This document shows, piece by piece, positions 42,310 through 51,129 of a DNA stretch of 64,000 nt. A program made the translations under genes and the position numbers. Below the pieces are notes generated by a model. That model saw nothing but the letters and a program-made list of their open reading frames with translations, did no database searches and had not been told where the DNA came from. The DNA lies in assembly GCF_004365875.1 (NCBI RefSeq), contig NZ_SODF01000001.1, positions 992,001 to 1,056,000 of the forward strand, given 5' to 3'. The first letter of the stretch is position 1; every line of letters starts with the position of its first letter. Source of the DNA: Kribbella kalugense. GTDB lineage: Bacteria; Actinomycetota; Actinomycetes; Propionibacteriales; Kribbellaceae.

Positions 42310-44040
42310 TCAGTCCAGGAAGTGCACGCTGCGCGCGGCGTTGTGTACGTTCGCGGCTGCTTTGGCGAGCTGCTTCCGGTAGTTGTCGGCTTCGGCGTTC
42401 AAGTCGCTCAGTAGCCAGGCGCCCAACCCGATCAACCTGGCGCTGCTCAGGCACGCCACGTCCAGCGCGAGCGCGAGCATCTCGGGGCTCAGATCGTTGG
42501 TCCAAGGGTCGCCGGCGCGCATGGTGTGCAGGTAGGCGACCGGCGTGCTGTGCGTCATCTGGCTCAGCAGTGTGTAGGCAAGCTCGAGCCACCCGGGCTC
42601 GGGGTACGGCTTGCCGAGGTCTCGGAGCATGCTGGTGATAGTGGGCAGCGGCTGCCGGCCCTTCGCCATCTGGTTCAGTGGCTTGGTCAGCTGCACGTTG
42701 GGGGGCAGGGCAAATATCTGCTCAGCTGCCTTTGTGGAGATCCCGCTCCCGGTCAGGGTGTTGATCGCGTTTCGGCGCATCGCGCGGTACTCGTCGAAGT
42801 ATTGGACGAATCTGGCCTCGGCCTTGTCAGGTGCGACCGAGTACCGCCAGGTGGCTCGTGCGGCCTCCTCGAGGAGCATCCGGGCCGCGCTTACTGCAGT
42901 CGGAGCCGCTCCGGGCTGCGTGTAGTTGACCATGACCGTTTCAAGAAGGGACCAGCCGCCGGCGTACATCAGGGTGATGTTCAGCGAGGTGCGGCCGTCT
43001 TTCCACGGATTCACCACTAAGCTTCCTGCGACCTCCCAGTATGCCTCGGCCGCGGCGGCGACATGTTCGACTGTGTTGACGTCGGGCAGCAGTTCATCTT
43101 GCGGGATCACCGCGGCCATCGGCCGCAGGAGGCCTCGCGGTGCGCGGTTGTCGCGGGGCTTCTTGCTGACCTGGGCTGCGGTTTTTCTGACTCGGCGCAA
43201 GCCGTGGATCTTCGCCGCGGTGTCGCAGACCCTCTCGGCCAGCGCCACTGCCTTGTCGATGAACGTGTCCTTGTCCATCTCGGCCGGCCACAGCTCTGGC
43301 ACGGCGGTTGCTGACCCGGCCAAAGTGATCACGACGCCGGCTGCGGCTACCTGCATGAATAGTGCCTCGTGATCGGCACGTAGGTCGTGTGCGATCGCTC
43401 CATCGAGGGTGAGGCTGCTCATCAAGCCCAGGTAGTTGCCGTGGCCGGCGTATTCCAGGATCTTGACGGCGCCCTGCAGCCCTTCCATGTCCAGGAGTGC
43501 GCGGACGCGATCGTCGCCTCCCGTGCCGCGCTGATGCGTGAGGAAGTCGTGCAGGAGTTCTGTCTCCGTGGGCAATGCCTCGACGTTGGCCCAGGTGTGG
43601 GAGTGGCCAGCCAGGTCAGCGACGTTCGGGATCGGCATCAGCCACCGCGTCAGGCTGTCGCTGCTGACATCGGTTTGCTCGAAGGTGAGGCAGATCCGGT
43701 TTCGCTCCTCGATGAGGTCTCCGAGGATCCGTCGGCGGCGAGTCGGGTCTTCGCCGATCCACAGCCAGCGCAGGCCTTCGGAGAACAAGCTCCGGGCGAG
43801 TGTGCCGACCACCGAACCGCCAAAGCCGGCGCCGAGCATCGAGTCGGCGCACGCGAAGCGCTGCCGCGCGAGCATGAATGCGAGACCCGCGAGGAACTGG
43901 TCCGGGGGACAATTCAGGTTGTAGCCGACCGGGAGGGTGTCAAGGTGAAAGCGGAGTGCGCGGGTAGTAGTGCGCAAATCCGATAGTTCCGGCGACTCGA
44001 CCCGTCCGTCGGGCCTGGAAGGGGTGCTGCTCATGGCCAC
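42310..44040 (-). CDS. Large uncharacterised island protein with duplicated helical halves
   Basis: 576 residues from an ATG. It is almost wholly helical. Two regions look alike: SVVGTLARSLFSEGLRWLWI in the N-terminal half and AVSAARMLLEEAARATWRYS in the C-terminal half, both followed by an aromatic helix and RRR/MRRN, as if a DUF5677-like helical unit were duplicated. The C-terminus has SQMTHSTPVAYLHT, which could be a HEPN-like His site. No known family can be named. It is divergent from the Mrr-NACHT gene, sharing a 284-base intergenic region, so the two may be co-regulated. Confidence 0.6.
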   Translation of the reverse strand: MAMSSTPSRPDGRVESPELSDLRTTTRALRFHLDTLPVGYNLNCPPDQFLAGLAFMLARQRFACADSMLGAGFGGSVVGTLARSLFSEGLRWLWIGEDPTRRRRILGDLIEERNRICLTFEQTDVSSDSLTRWLMPIPNVADLAGHSHTWANVEALPTETELLHDFLTHQRGTGGDDRVRALLDMEGLQGAVKILEYAGHGNYLGLMSSLTLDGAIAHDLRADHEALFMQVAAAGVVITLAGSATAVPELWPAEMDKDTFIDKAVALAERVCDTAAKIHGLRRVRKTAAQVSKKPRDNRAPRGLLRPMAAVIPQDELLPDVNTVEHVAAAAEAYWEVAGSLVVNPWKDGRTSLNITLMYAGGWSLLETVMVNYTQPGAAPTAVSAARMLLEEAARATWRYSVAPDKAEARFVQYFDEYRAMRRNAINTLTGSGISTKAAEQIFALPPNVQLTKPLNQMAKGRQPLPTITSMLRDLGKPYPEPGWLELAYTLLSQMTHSTPVAYLHTMRAGDPWTNDLSPEMLALALDVACLSSARLIGLGAWLLSDLNAEADNYRKQLAKAAANVHNAARSVHFLD

Positions 44041-44324
44041 GTGCCAATCTGTTCATTCGAAAGCTGCCGCCCGATGATGGACGGAGGCGGAGCGTCCACC
44101 CATGATGTAGGGCGGCGAGCCTGTTTCCAACCGAATTCCGCCTGGCGGGTGGGGCCGCCAGGCGGCGAGTTTGAGTCGCTGATCCCACGGCTGTGACCTA
44201 GCTTCACTCGACGGCAGGCACCCAGAACTACCCTGGCTCGCGGCAAGCTACCGGACCTAGGCACTGGTCGTCAGTCGACATATGGTTGCGCTACTGATCA
44301 CTGAGCGTAGTCCTAGGAGCGGAG

Positions 44325-47300
44325 TTGCCGGAGAGCCGTTACAGGTACCTTTACGAGCGCTTAGGCGATCACAGCTTTCAGCTTTTGGTCAGTGCGTTGC
44401 TGACTGACCGCTTCACCGACTTCGTGCCGCTCCCGCTGCGCCAAGCCGACGGCGGCCGCGATGGCGTCACGCGTGGCTCGGACCGGGCTCTGGTGTACCA
44501 GGTGAAGTGGTCGGTGAACGGCAAGGAGAAGGACGCCGTGCGCTGGCTGGACGCAACTATTGAGCTCGAGGCTGAGAACCTGAGGCGCCTGGCTAGAGAG
44601 GGCGCCCAGCGCTATGTGCTGGTCACGAACATCCCGAGCACCGGCAAGGCGGGGAGCGGGACCTTCGATGCGTTGAACAAGCGGCTGGATGCGCATGCGA
44701 GGGCGTACGGCTTCGAGGAGATGTCCTGCCTGTGGCGCGAAGCTGTCGACGGGATGGTCGATAACGCCCCTAAAGAGCTGCTGTGGAAGTACGCGGACAT
44801 GCTTGCGGGCTGGGAGCTGGTCCGGTACCTGATCGCGGAAGATGGCGCGGATCAGCATGACGCTGGCTTACGAAAGCTGATCCGCGCGGTTGCGTCGGTT
44901 CAGTGGGACGAGGACGAGCGGGTGAAGTTCAGCCAAGTCGACATCGACCGCGAGAAGGTAAGCGCCCTATTCGTCGACGTCGACGCCGACCTGCTCATCG
45001 CTCGGGACCCGCGCGAGCCGGAGAACTTGACGCGAAAGCCGCTCGGCGGGGCCGCAGCTCACTTGCTGTCCCATGCCGGAGGAGGCCACCCATTCACCCT
45101 GGTGCGCGGTGCGCCTGGCCAGGGCAAATCCACGCTGGCGCAGTTTCTCTGCCAGACGCATCGCAGCGCCTTCGTCGCCGCCGATCTACGGCCGGTCAAC
45201 CTGCCGAAGGTGAAGCATCCGTTGTTTCCGCTCCGCGTCGAACTGAGCGACTACGGCCGGTGGCTAACAGGCTTGGACGTATGGGACGCCGAGTCTGACG
45301 TACAGAAGAAGGCCAAGAGGCGCCCTCAAGCAGAGGCGACGATCGAATGCTTCATCGCGGACCTGATGTCGAATGCGTGCGGCGGAACGCGCGTGACCGC
45401 CAACGAGGTTCAGGACCTGTTCGGGCTTGTGCCGAGTCTCGTGGTGCTCGACGGCCTGGACGAGGTGGGCCGACCGGCGATGCGCGCCCGGATCGTCACC
45501 GAGATTGAGCGCTTCGCGCGCCGCAACCGAACCTATGACATCCCGCCTCAGGTCATTGTGACCACGCGGCCGAGCGCCAACCAGTTGGCCGAGCCGACGC
45601 CGGATCTGTTCAGCGTCGTTGTCCTGAGTCCGTTCACCCCGTCCCAGCGGGAGGACTACCTGCGCAAGTGGAGTGCCGTAAGGGGGATCCGCGGCGCCGA
45701 CGGCCGCTCTCTGCGTTCCACATTTCGGGCCAAGATCGCCGAACCGTACCTCGACGAGCTTGCCAGCAACCCCATGCAACTCGCGATCCTGCTGGACCTG
45801 CTTCACAAACATGGCGAGGCAATCCCTACTCAGCGGACCGCACTGTACGACTCCTACGTCGACTTGCTGCTTGCTCGCGAAGCCAACAAGCATCCCGAGT
45901 CTGTCCGCAAGCATCAGGCCCAGCTGCGCGAGATCATCCCGTTCCTGGGCTGGCACCTGCACGCTCACGCCGAGGCCGACAGCGTCAACGCGCGAATGAA
46001 GATCGCCGACCTCAAGGCAACAATCAAGCACTTCCAAGAGACCTACGGCAATCCAGGGTCAATCGTAGATGAGCTGTTCGAGGCGGCCAGTGATCGTCTG
46101 TGGACGCTGACGAGCAAGATCGAGGGCACCTACGAGTTTGAAGTGTTATCGCTGCGCGAGTACTTTGCGGCCAGATTCCTCTACCGCTACGCAGGCGAGG
46201 AAACCAAGAGGTTCGATCGAGTCAAGGTCTTTCGCGAACTCCTCCGCAGACCCTATTGGCTCAACACCACACGCTTCTACGGCGGAAACGCCGAGGCTGG
46301 CGATCTGAGCGTCCTGGCCGATGGAATCGCCGCCGAGATCGCGGACAACCCAGGCGGATATGCTGTCATCGCCGGATGGACACTGCTCACCGACGGGGTC
46401 TTCACCAGCCGCCCCCGGTGGGGTCGGGATGTCGTGTTCAACCTGTGCGACGAGGAACAGCTCTCGACGCTCGCTAATGCGTGGTCACGACGCGAGATCT
46501 ACTCTCTTCCAAGGCTGCCCGAGCCGGTAGGTGGAGGCCCGGATCCTACGTGGGCTAGGTACACGAGCGCGATTGCCGCGGACCCGGGCGATGACCGCAA
46601 CTACACCCGCGTATGGCTCTTGCGGGATCTTCTCAGCCAGCGCCGCGAGTTCGCGGCATGGTGGTGCGAACGCATCCGGGACGCCGCCAGTGACCCGGAA
46701 GCGGTCGATCACTGGCTAAAGATGGCAGCGGACTGCGAAGGGGCGGCCGGCCAGAGCATCGATCTCAACGCCATTGACCTGTTGCGGCCCTTGGTAGCGC
46801 AGCGGGTCCTAAACACGGGTCTGACCCCACCGCCCGGCAGCAGCTTCGAGGCCGACCTCATCGCAGCCGTGCTGGAAGGACATTGCCCCAATGTCCAGTC
46901 AACGCGCTCCTTGCCGGCACAGATCGCAGTGGCCTTCGAGGCGGAATCGTACTTCGCCGAGTCCGAGGCAGGGTTCAACGACAACGCGAACAGGCGGCGC
47001 CGCCGTCAGGATGCTTTGAGGCACCTTCGGCGCAACCGCCCGGAGCTGGCAAAAGCTGCCGAGCTTCGGCGATTCCGCGTTGGCGAGAAGGGGAGTACTT
47101 TCCCCTGGACCAACACAGCGACAGCGCTTTTCGACAGCGTCGGACCATGCTGGCTGGCATCGCAAATCGCCATCTTGGGCGCGGCCTCGCCATTCAGGCT
47201 CGCGTCGAAACTCGGGCCGGACGGCACCCCATTCGGAGGCACCGGCCACCCGGCGACACTCGCGAACCAATCCCGGGTCAACGCAGCATCCGGTGAGTGG

Positions 47301-47714
47301 TGGCGCTTGGAACTCGCCCAGTTGACTGAAGTCGGAAAGAAATCCGCGATTGCAGGTGAGCGTGCTCATGCCGAGTGGGCACTCGCTCTATGGTGCGTGG
47401 CAGACCCGAATGTGGTCCTCGACCTCTTCGAAGACTGGGAAAAGGTGATGCTCGAACTCCCCGAGCCACATCGCCGGCCAGTCGTCGATGCCGCGCAGCG
47501 ATGCAGTCTCCACGGTTGGGTCGCTGCCCTGCCGTCGGCGCCAGCATCTGAGGACAGCACGATCGCAGCGCTCATCGACAGTCGCCAATTGACATGGCAT
47601 GCCGGCCCCATCGGCTCCGGCAAGAGTCGACGTCCGGTACAGCAGAGGCCCCTGATCGAGGTGGCTCGGGACCGTCGATGGTTCAAGGTCGATGAAACTG
47701 GGGCCTACCGCTAG
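44325..47714 (+). CDS. Mrr-NACHT STAND defence protein
   Basis: 1129 residues from a TTG behind AGGAGCGGAG. Residues 15-120 form a restriction-endonuclease-like (Mrr/PDDEXK) domain with GGRDG (43-47) and YQVKW (58-62), the D...QxK site. A NACHT NTPase follows: P-loop GAPGQGKST at about 261-269, Walker B LVVLDGLDEVG at about 370-380, and sensor region VIVTTRPSANQL. The C-terminal 600 residues are helical, presumably the target-sensing part. This is the layout of STAND effectors such as Avs-like and bNACHT proteins, in which ligand recognition by the C-terminus activates the N-terminal nuclease. The trigger is unknown. Confidence 0.83.
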   Translation: MPESRYRYLYERLGDHSFQLLVSALLTDRFTDFVPLPLRQADGGRDGVTRGSDRALVYQVKWSVNGKEKDAVRWLDATIELEAENLRRLAREGAQRYVLVTNIPSTGKAGSGTFDALNKRLDAHARAYGFEEMSCLWREAVDGMVDNAPKELLWKYADMLAGWELVRYLIAEDGADQHDAGLRKLIRAVASVQWDEDERVKFSQVDIDREKVSALFVDVDADLLIARDPREPENLTRKPLGGAAAHLLSHAGGGHPFTLVRGAPGQGKSTLAQFLCQTHRSAFVAADLRPVNLPKVKHPLFPLRVELSDYGRWLTGLDVWDAESDVQKKAKRRPQAEATIECFIADLMSNACGGTRVTANEVQDLFGLVPSLVVLDGLDEVGRPAMRARIVTEIERFARRNRTYDIPPQVIVTTRPSANQLAEPTPDLFSVVVLSPFTPSQREDYLRKWSAVRGIRGADGRSLRSTFRAKIAEPYLDELASNPMQLAILLDLLHKHGEAIPTQRTALYDSYVDLLLAREANKHPESVRKHQAQLREIIPFLGWHLHAHAEADSVNARMKIADLKATIKHFQETYGNPGSIVDELFEAASDRLWTLTSKIEGTYEFEVLSLREYFAARFLYRYAGEETKRFDRVKVFRELLRRPYWLNTTRFYGGNAEAGDLSVLADGIAAEIADNPGGYAVIAGWTLLTDGVFTSRPRWGRDVVFNLCDEEQLSTLANAWSRREIYSLPRLPEPVGGGPDPTWARYTSAIAADPGDDRNYTRVWLLRDLLSQRREFAAWWCERIRDAASDPEAVDHWLKMAADCEGAAGQSIDLNAIDLLRPLVAQRVLNTGLTPPPGSSFEADLIAAVLEGHCPNVQSTRSLPAQIAVAFEAESYFAESEAGFNDNANRRRRRQDALRHLRRNRPELAKAAELRRFRVGEKGSTFPWTNTATALFDSVGPCWLASQIAILGAASPFRLASKLGPDGTPFGGTGHPATLANQSRVNAASGEWWRLELAQLTEVGKKSAIAGERAHAEWALALWCVADPNVVLDLFEDWEKVMLELPEPHRRPVVDAAQRCSLHGWVAALPSAPASEDSTIAALIDSRQLTWHAGPIGSGKSRRPVQQRPLIEVARDRRWFKVDETGAYR

Positions 47715-48063
47715 CGGCTGTCATGACCAAAGGTCACCGGTGGCTGCACCACGAATGCCCAGTGCGGCGAGTGGGCCGGGCTGCAACGATCGAGCCGGCT
47801 GGATCAAGCGCGGCCGCTCGGCGACCGGCTTGCGGTCGCGAGCCCGCCATCATCTCGGCCGTGTGAGTTGATGACGACCTGGGATCAGGATCTCGATGGG
47901 TCGTCGCCCTCGGCATCCTGTCCGCATCGACGGCCGAGGGCCTATCGGATCGCGATACGACCAACCGTGGGAGCGGCCACAGGCCCTCGCCGGCGTACTA
48001 GGATTCACTCTGCTGGGGGCGCTGTGATTGTCAGGATCGGTAGAGGCTCGGATAGGGGACGCG
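47715..48063. other. Gene-free gap between the NACHT and metalloprotease genes
   Basis: 349 bases without a supported gene, terminator or repeat. A promoter for the metalloprotease gene is expected here. Confidence 0.4.
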
Positions 48064-49260
48064 ATGTCTTGGACGCTCAAGAAGTCGCGCGACCTCTTCT
48101 ACGCCGAGACCGGTCAGCCACGGGGCCAAGCATTCTGGATCGACGAAGCTGTCTCGATGAGCGGCGCCGGAGTCGAACCGAACGCCATCGAGTCGGCGAT
48201 CGCATGGAACGCGGTCGGGGCGGCGAGTAGAGCCAACTGCCCCCTGTTGCACGATGTGATGGTCGAGCTGTCGTCGATTGTTGATCCGCGCTGGAAAGCC
48301 CGCGTCGACAATATCTACGCGGGCCGGACAGTGGACGGCGACAACACGGCCTTCTCGCGAGGCGGGGTGAAGGGCGGCATGGTTGCCATCTCCATTCACT
48401 ACAGTCAGTCGCTCATCGCCTACGCCGGGGCCTGGGGTCAGTTCCTGTACGCCGTCGACAGCCGTACACAGTTCCCTGCCGAGGACTGGGCGTGTCTCAT
48501 GAAGAACATGCGTGACGATCTGGCCCAGCTGATGAGCGACTTCCAGGATCGAGGTCTGGCAGTGCTGTCGAAGAGCTGGCCAGTCTTGTTCCGCGACGCT
48601 CGGCAACGCGATGCAGTGGGTGAGATTGTCGCGAGTGCCGAACGCTGGATAGTTGCGCATGAGGTGGCACACCACATTCTGCGGCACGCCTCCAGCAAGA
48701 TTGACGAGGATGCCGCGCGTGAAGTGCGGTCCTTTATGGCGGCTCCCGCCATGAGAGTCGAGCTCGTAGGCCTCTCCCGAGACCAGGTCCAGGAGATCGA
48801 AGCAGATCTGTTGGCGTTCGAGTTGGTCGCTGGCCGGTTCGCCAAAGACACCAATGCGCTGATAATCATGCAAGGAGTTGTCGGGGCGCTTCTGGCCACA
48901 ATCGCCGTCGGGCACCTCGATGGTGGCTGGGCGACATCACCCGACAGCGAACACCCCGGAGCGTTCACCCGGATAGCAGTACTTGCCAAGTGGATCACAC
49001 TCGAGCATGGGGACAGCCCACTCGCTGAGCTGCCGGGTGCCAATCCGGGCATGACCTTTCAGCGACTCACCGCGATCCTTCTGACGTATGCCCTCTGGGC
49101 TTCAGGCGAGGAGGACGTCCATCCCTACGTCGGCTCCGCCGACGACCAGGCAGCCGTCGACGATGGTGAGCCTGTGTGGATCCAGGACTATCTGTTCTTC
49201 GCGCTTCAGCTGGGAATGCTCGAGGCAGACGACGAGACCCCGCTGATCCGTCAGCCGTAA
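48064..49260 (+). CDS. Putative zinc metalloprotease (HEVAHH) of the defence island
   Basis: 398 residues from the ATG giving MSWTLKKSRD, preceded by AGGGGAC; a TTG 12 codons upstream is less likely. AERWIVAHEVAHHILRH carries HExxH plus a third His, and about 50 residues later QEIEADLLAFELVAG provides the EAD-type third ligand, so a gluzincin-like zinc site is complete. There is no clear signal peptide, and hydrophobic stretches (IIMQGVVGALLATIAVG) may be helices packing the active site or a membrane patch. It lies downstream of the Mrr-NACHT gene and is the last intact gene before the island edge. Substrate unknown. Confidence 0.75.
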   Translation: MSWTLKKSRDLFYAETGQPRGQAFWIDEAVSMSGAGVEPNAIESAIAWNAVGAASRANCPLLHDVMVELSSIVDPRWKARVDNIYAGRTVDGDNTAFSRGGVKGGMVAISIHYSQSLIAYAGAWGQFLYAVDSRTQFPAEDWACLMKNMRDDLAQLMSDFQDRGLAVLSKSWPVLFRDARQRDAVGEIVASAERWIVAHEVAHHILRHASSKIDEDAAREVRSFMAAPAMRVELVGLSRDQVQEIEADLLAFELVAGRFAKDTNALIIMQGVVGALLATIAVGHLDGGWATSPDSEHPGAFTRIAVLAKWITLEHGDSPLAELPGANPGMTFQRLTAILLTYALWASGEEDVHPYVGSADDQAAVDDGEPVWIQDYLFFALQLGMLEADDETPLIRQP

Positions 49261-49410
49261 ACCCCCACCTCACCTTCCATACCGCCCGCGCGCCCACTCA
49301 GCGCCCACGGGCAGCGATGTGACACGCCGCACAATCACGATCACATGCAGGCGGCTCCCCAGGCAGAGATGGCCACAGTGGCGTGTTTCTGGTGTGTGCC
49401 AAATACGAAG
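49261..49410. other. Gap after the metalloprotease gene
   Basis: 150 bases, no gene. It ends at the hairpin terminator at 49411. Confidence 0.4.
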
Positions 49411-49442
49411 AAGCCCAGGACACCTTGGTGACCTGGGCTTTT
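49411..49442 (+). terminator. Rho-independent terminator
   Basis: AAGCCCAGG and CCTGGGCTT form a perfect 9-bp stem with an inner ACC/GGT helix, followed by TTTT. It probably ends transcription from the metalloprotease gene. Confidence 0.8.
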
Positions 49443-49637
49443 GTGCGCCGCCAGGGACTCGACGAGTTGGGGGATGTGGGGCGGGCGCTCAACGCGGCGG
49501 AACCTGCGGAGCTGAGTGAGTTGTATGAGGGTTTGAAATTGTCCCTGACATACAACTACGCCGACCGGATGGTCGGCGTAGAGATCGATCCGCAGGCGGA
49601 TCGTGTGGTTAAGTCTCGTGTCCGAGGGGGGACTTGA
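49443..49637 (+). pseudogene. C-terminal remnant of a large serine recombinase
   Basis: The last 64 codons of a serine recombinase are left: ELYEGLKLSLTYNYADRMVG, VEIDPQADRVV and the terminal KSRVRGGT, which is the usual end of actinobacterial serine integrases of this group. The catalytic and zinc domains are gone; upstream is a terminator, not recombinase sequence. Its final codons coincide with the tRNA-Leu 3' end and the P-type att half-site, as expected for an integrase gene next to its attachment site. It may be residual evidence of the enzyme that built the island. Confidence 0.65.
49602..49627 (+). repeat. Att-like left half-site abutting tRNA-Leu
   Basis: CGTGTGGTTAAGTC followed by TCGTGTCCGAGG matches 16944-16969 at 24 of 26 bases. 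Similarity stops at the symmetry centre, beyond which the sequence is tRNA. This is the form of a P-B hybrid attachment site. Confidence 0.75.
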
Positions 49638-49704
49638 ACCCCCACGCCCCGTAAAGGGCACTAGCACCTCAAGCTAGCGCGTCTGCCTATTCCGCCACCC
49701 GGAC
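49619..49704 (-). tRNA. tRNA-Leu (anticodon GAG)
   Basis: 86 bases without encoded CCA. The acceptor stem GTCCGGG pairs with CTCGGAC (one G-T), discriminator A. The T arm is GGGGG-TTCAAGT-CCCCC. The anticodon stem CTAGC/GCTAG encloses TTGAGGT, giving anticodon GAG for CUC codons. A long variable arm, as in class II tRNAs, is present. Its 3' end is the integration point of the accessory island on its left. Confidence 0.95.
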
Positions 49705-49818
49705 GAGTGGTCTGACCGCCGCAGCGGTGCTGACCGGAGAACAGTAGCAAACTCCAGGGGTGGAATTCACATCGGGCGGACGGGGGTGTCTGATGGGGTT
49801 GAGAGAGGGGTGGTGGCG

Positions 49819-50307
49819 ATGACGGAGATCGATCTCAGCGCGGTGGAGGCCGAGCGGGAGCGGTTGCGGACGGCGTACCTGAAGGCGGGTACGGCGTCGT
49901 CGGCGCGTGGGCTGCATCACACTGCGTTACTGTGCGCGGACGTCGAGCGGACGGTGAAGTTCTACCAGGAGGTCCTCGGGTTCCCGTTGACCGAGATGGT
50001 CGGGAACCGGGACTACGAGGGCTCGACGCACTTCTTCTTCGACATCGGGAACGGGAACCTGCTCGCGTTCTTCGACTTCCCGGGTCTCGATCTCGGTCCG
50101 TACGCCGAAGTGCTGGGCGGATTGCACCACATGGCGATCTCGGTCGAGCCGGCGCAGTGGGAGCGGTTGAAGCACAACCTGGACGAGGCCGGCGTCGAGT
50201 ACCTGGAAGAGAGCGGTACGTCGATCTACTTCCGCGATCCGGATGGCGCCCGGATCGAGCTGATCTCGGACCCGCTGGGGGAGATGTACGGCCTGAAGGT
50301 GCTCTAA
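49819..50307 (+). CDS. VOC-family (glyoxalase/dioxygenase-like) protein
   Basis: 162 residues from the ATG giving MTEIDLSAVE, preceded by GAGAGGGG. HHTALLCADVERTVKFYQEV, then ENL-type strand GNLLAFFDFPG, then LHHMAISVEP and YFRDPDGARIELI give the two beta-alpha-beta-beta-beta modules of the VOC superfamily, with His, His and Glu as likely metal ligands. Possible reactions include glyoxalase, extradiol dioxygenase or binding protein activity; the substrate is not readable. It is the first chromosomal gene to the right of the tRNA-Leu and stands alone. Confidence 0.88.
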   Translation: MTEIDLSAVEAERERLRTAYLKAGTASSARGLHHTALLCADVERTVKFYQEVLGFPLTEMVGNRDYEGSTHFFFDIGNGNLLAFFDFPGLDLGPYAEVLGGLHHMAISVEPAQWERLKHNLDEAGVEYLEESGTSIYFRDPDGARIELISDPLGEMYGLKVL

Positions 50308-50324
50308 AGGCCCGTCCAGAGGCG

Positions 50325-50351
50325 GTGGGCGTTCAAGTCCCCCCTCGGACA
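50325..50351 (+). repeat. tRNA-Leu 3'-end fragment, inverted relative to the intact gene
   Basis: GTGGGCGTTCAAGTCCCCCC followed by TCGGACA repeats the T arm and acceptor 3' strand of the tRNA-Leu at 49619-49704; the last 21 bases are identical. It is on the opposite strand and has a mispaired T stem, so it is not a functional tRNA. Confidence 0.75.
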
Positions 50352-50454
50352 GGTTGAGCCGTTGACCGGGCACGGCGTCGGCGGGATCCTCGTCTCGGGG
50401 TGAGCGGCGTGAGACGAGGTCTCGCGCGGGGTTGAGTCTCGGGGTGGGGCGGCG

Positions 50455-51129
50455 ATGGGGCAGCGAAGTCCGTTGGTGACGTTGGCGGCGACGGCTGTCG
50501 GCCTGCTCGGGTTCATGGTGGTCAACAGCACCCAGACCGGGACGTCGAGCAGTTCGACCGCGACGCCGACAAGCACGGTCACCCCAACGACCTCCGGATC
50601 GGCGACTCCATCGACGCCACCGGAGACACCGACGACGAGTACGACGGCGCCGCCCAAACCACCCACCGTCGCGCCGCCCGCCGTCTACGCAGGCCGCACT
50701 AATGACCACGTGGCCTCGCTGGCGATCGCGACCAAGGGCGATCGAGCCGCGGCGTACGTCTGCGACGGCCGCCGCCTGGAAGCCTGGCTGACCGGCACCT
50801 ACCGCAACGGCCGCCTCGCACTCAGCTCCAAGACCGGCGAACGCCTGACCGCCACCATCACGAACACCGCAGCAACCGGCACCTTCACCCTCAGTGGTCG
50901 CACGCTCCGCTTCGCGATCGCCAAAGCCGGCCCACCCGCCGGCCTATACCGTGCGCGGAACTCGACCAGCACCATCGGCTGGATCGTCCTGCCCGACGGC
51001 AAGCAGGTCGGAGTCGACAACGACGGCACACCTGCCCCGGCCCCACCGCTCGATCCCGCGACCCGCAAAGCGACCGTGAACGGCGCCCCTGTGACAGCCC
51101 AAGCAGTCGTCGGAGATGAGACGTTCTGA
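50455..51129 (+). CDS. Exported protein with Thr/Ser/Pro linker
   Basis: 224 residues from an ATG. A membrane or signal segment at 7-25 (LVTLAATAVGLLGFMVV) is followed by a 50-residue Thr/Ser/Pro linker and a beta-rich domain of about 140 residues facing outside. No family is recognised. Its TGA overlaps the ATG of the DUF6529 gene by one base (TGATG), and that gene in turn overlaps the Rieske gene, so the three proteins are made from one transcript. It may be a periplasmic-side partner of the putative redox proteins. Confidence 0.72.
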   Translation: MGQRSPLVTLAATAVGLLGFMVVNSTQTGTSSSSTATPTSTVTPTTSGSATPSTPPETPTTSTTAPPKPPTVAPPAVYAGRTNDHVASLAIATKGDRAAAYVCDGRRLEAWLTGTYRNGRLALSSKTGERLTATITNTAATGTFTLSGRTLRFAIAKAGPPAGLYRARNSTSTIGWIVLPDGKQVGVDNDGTPAPAPPLDPATRKATVNGAPVTAQAVVGDETF

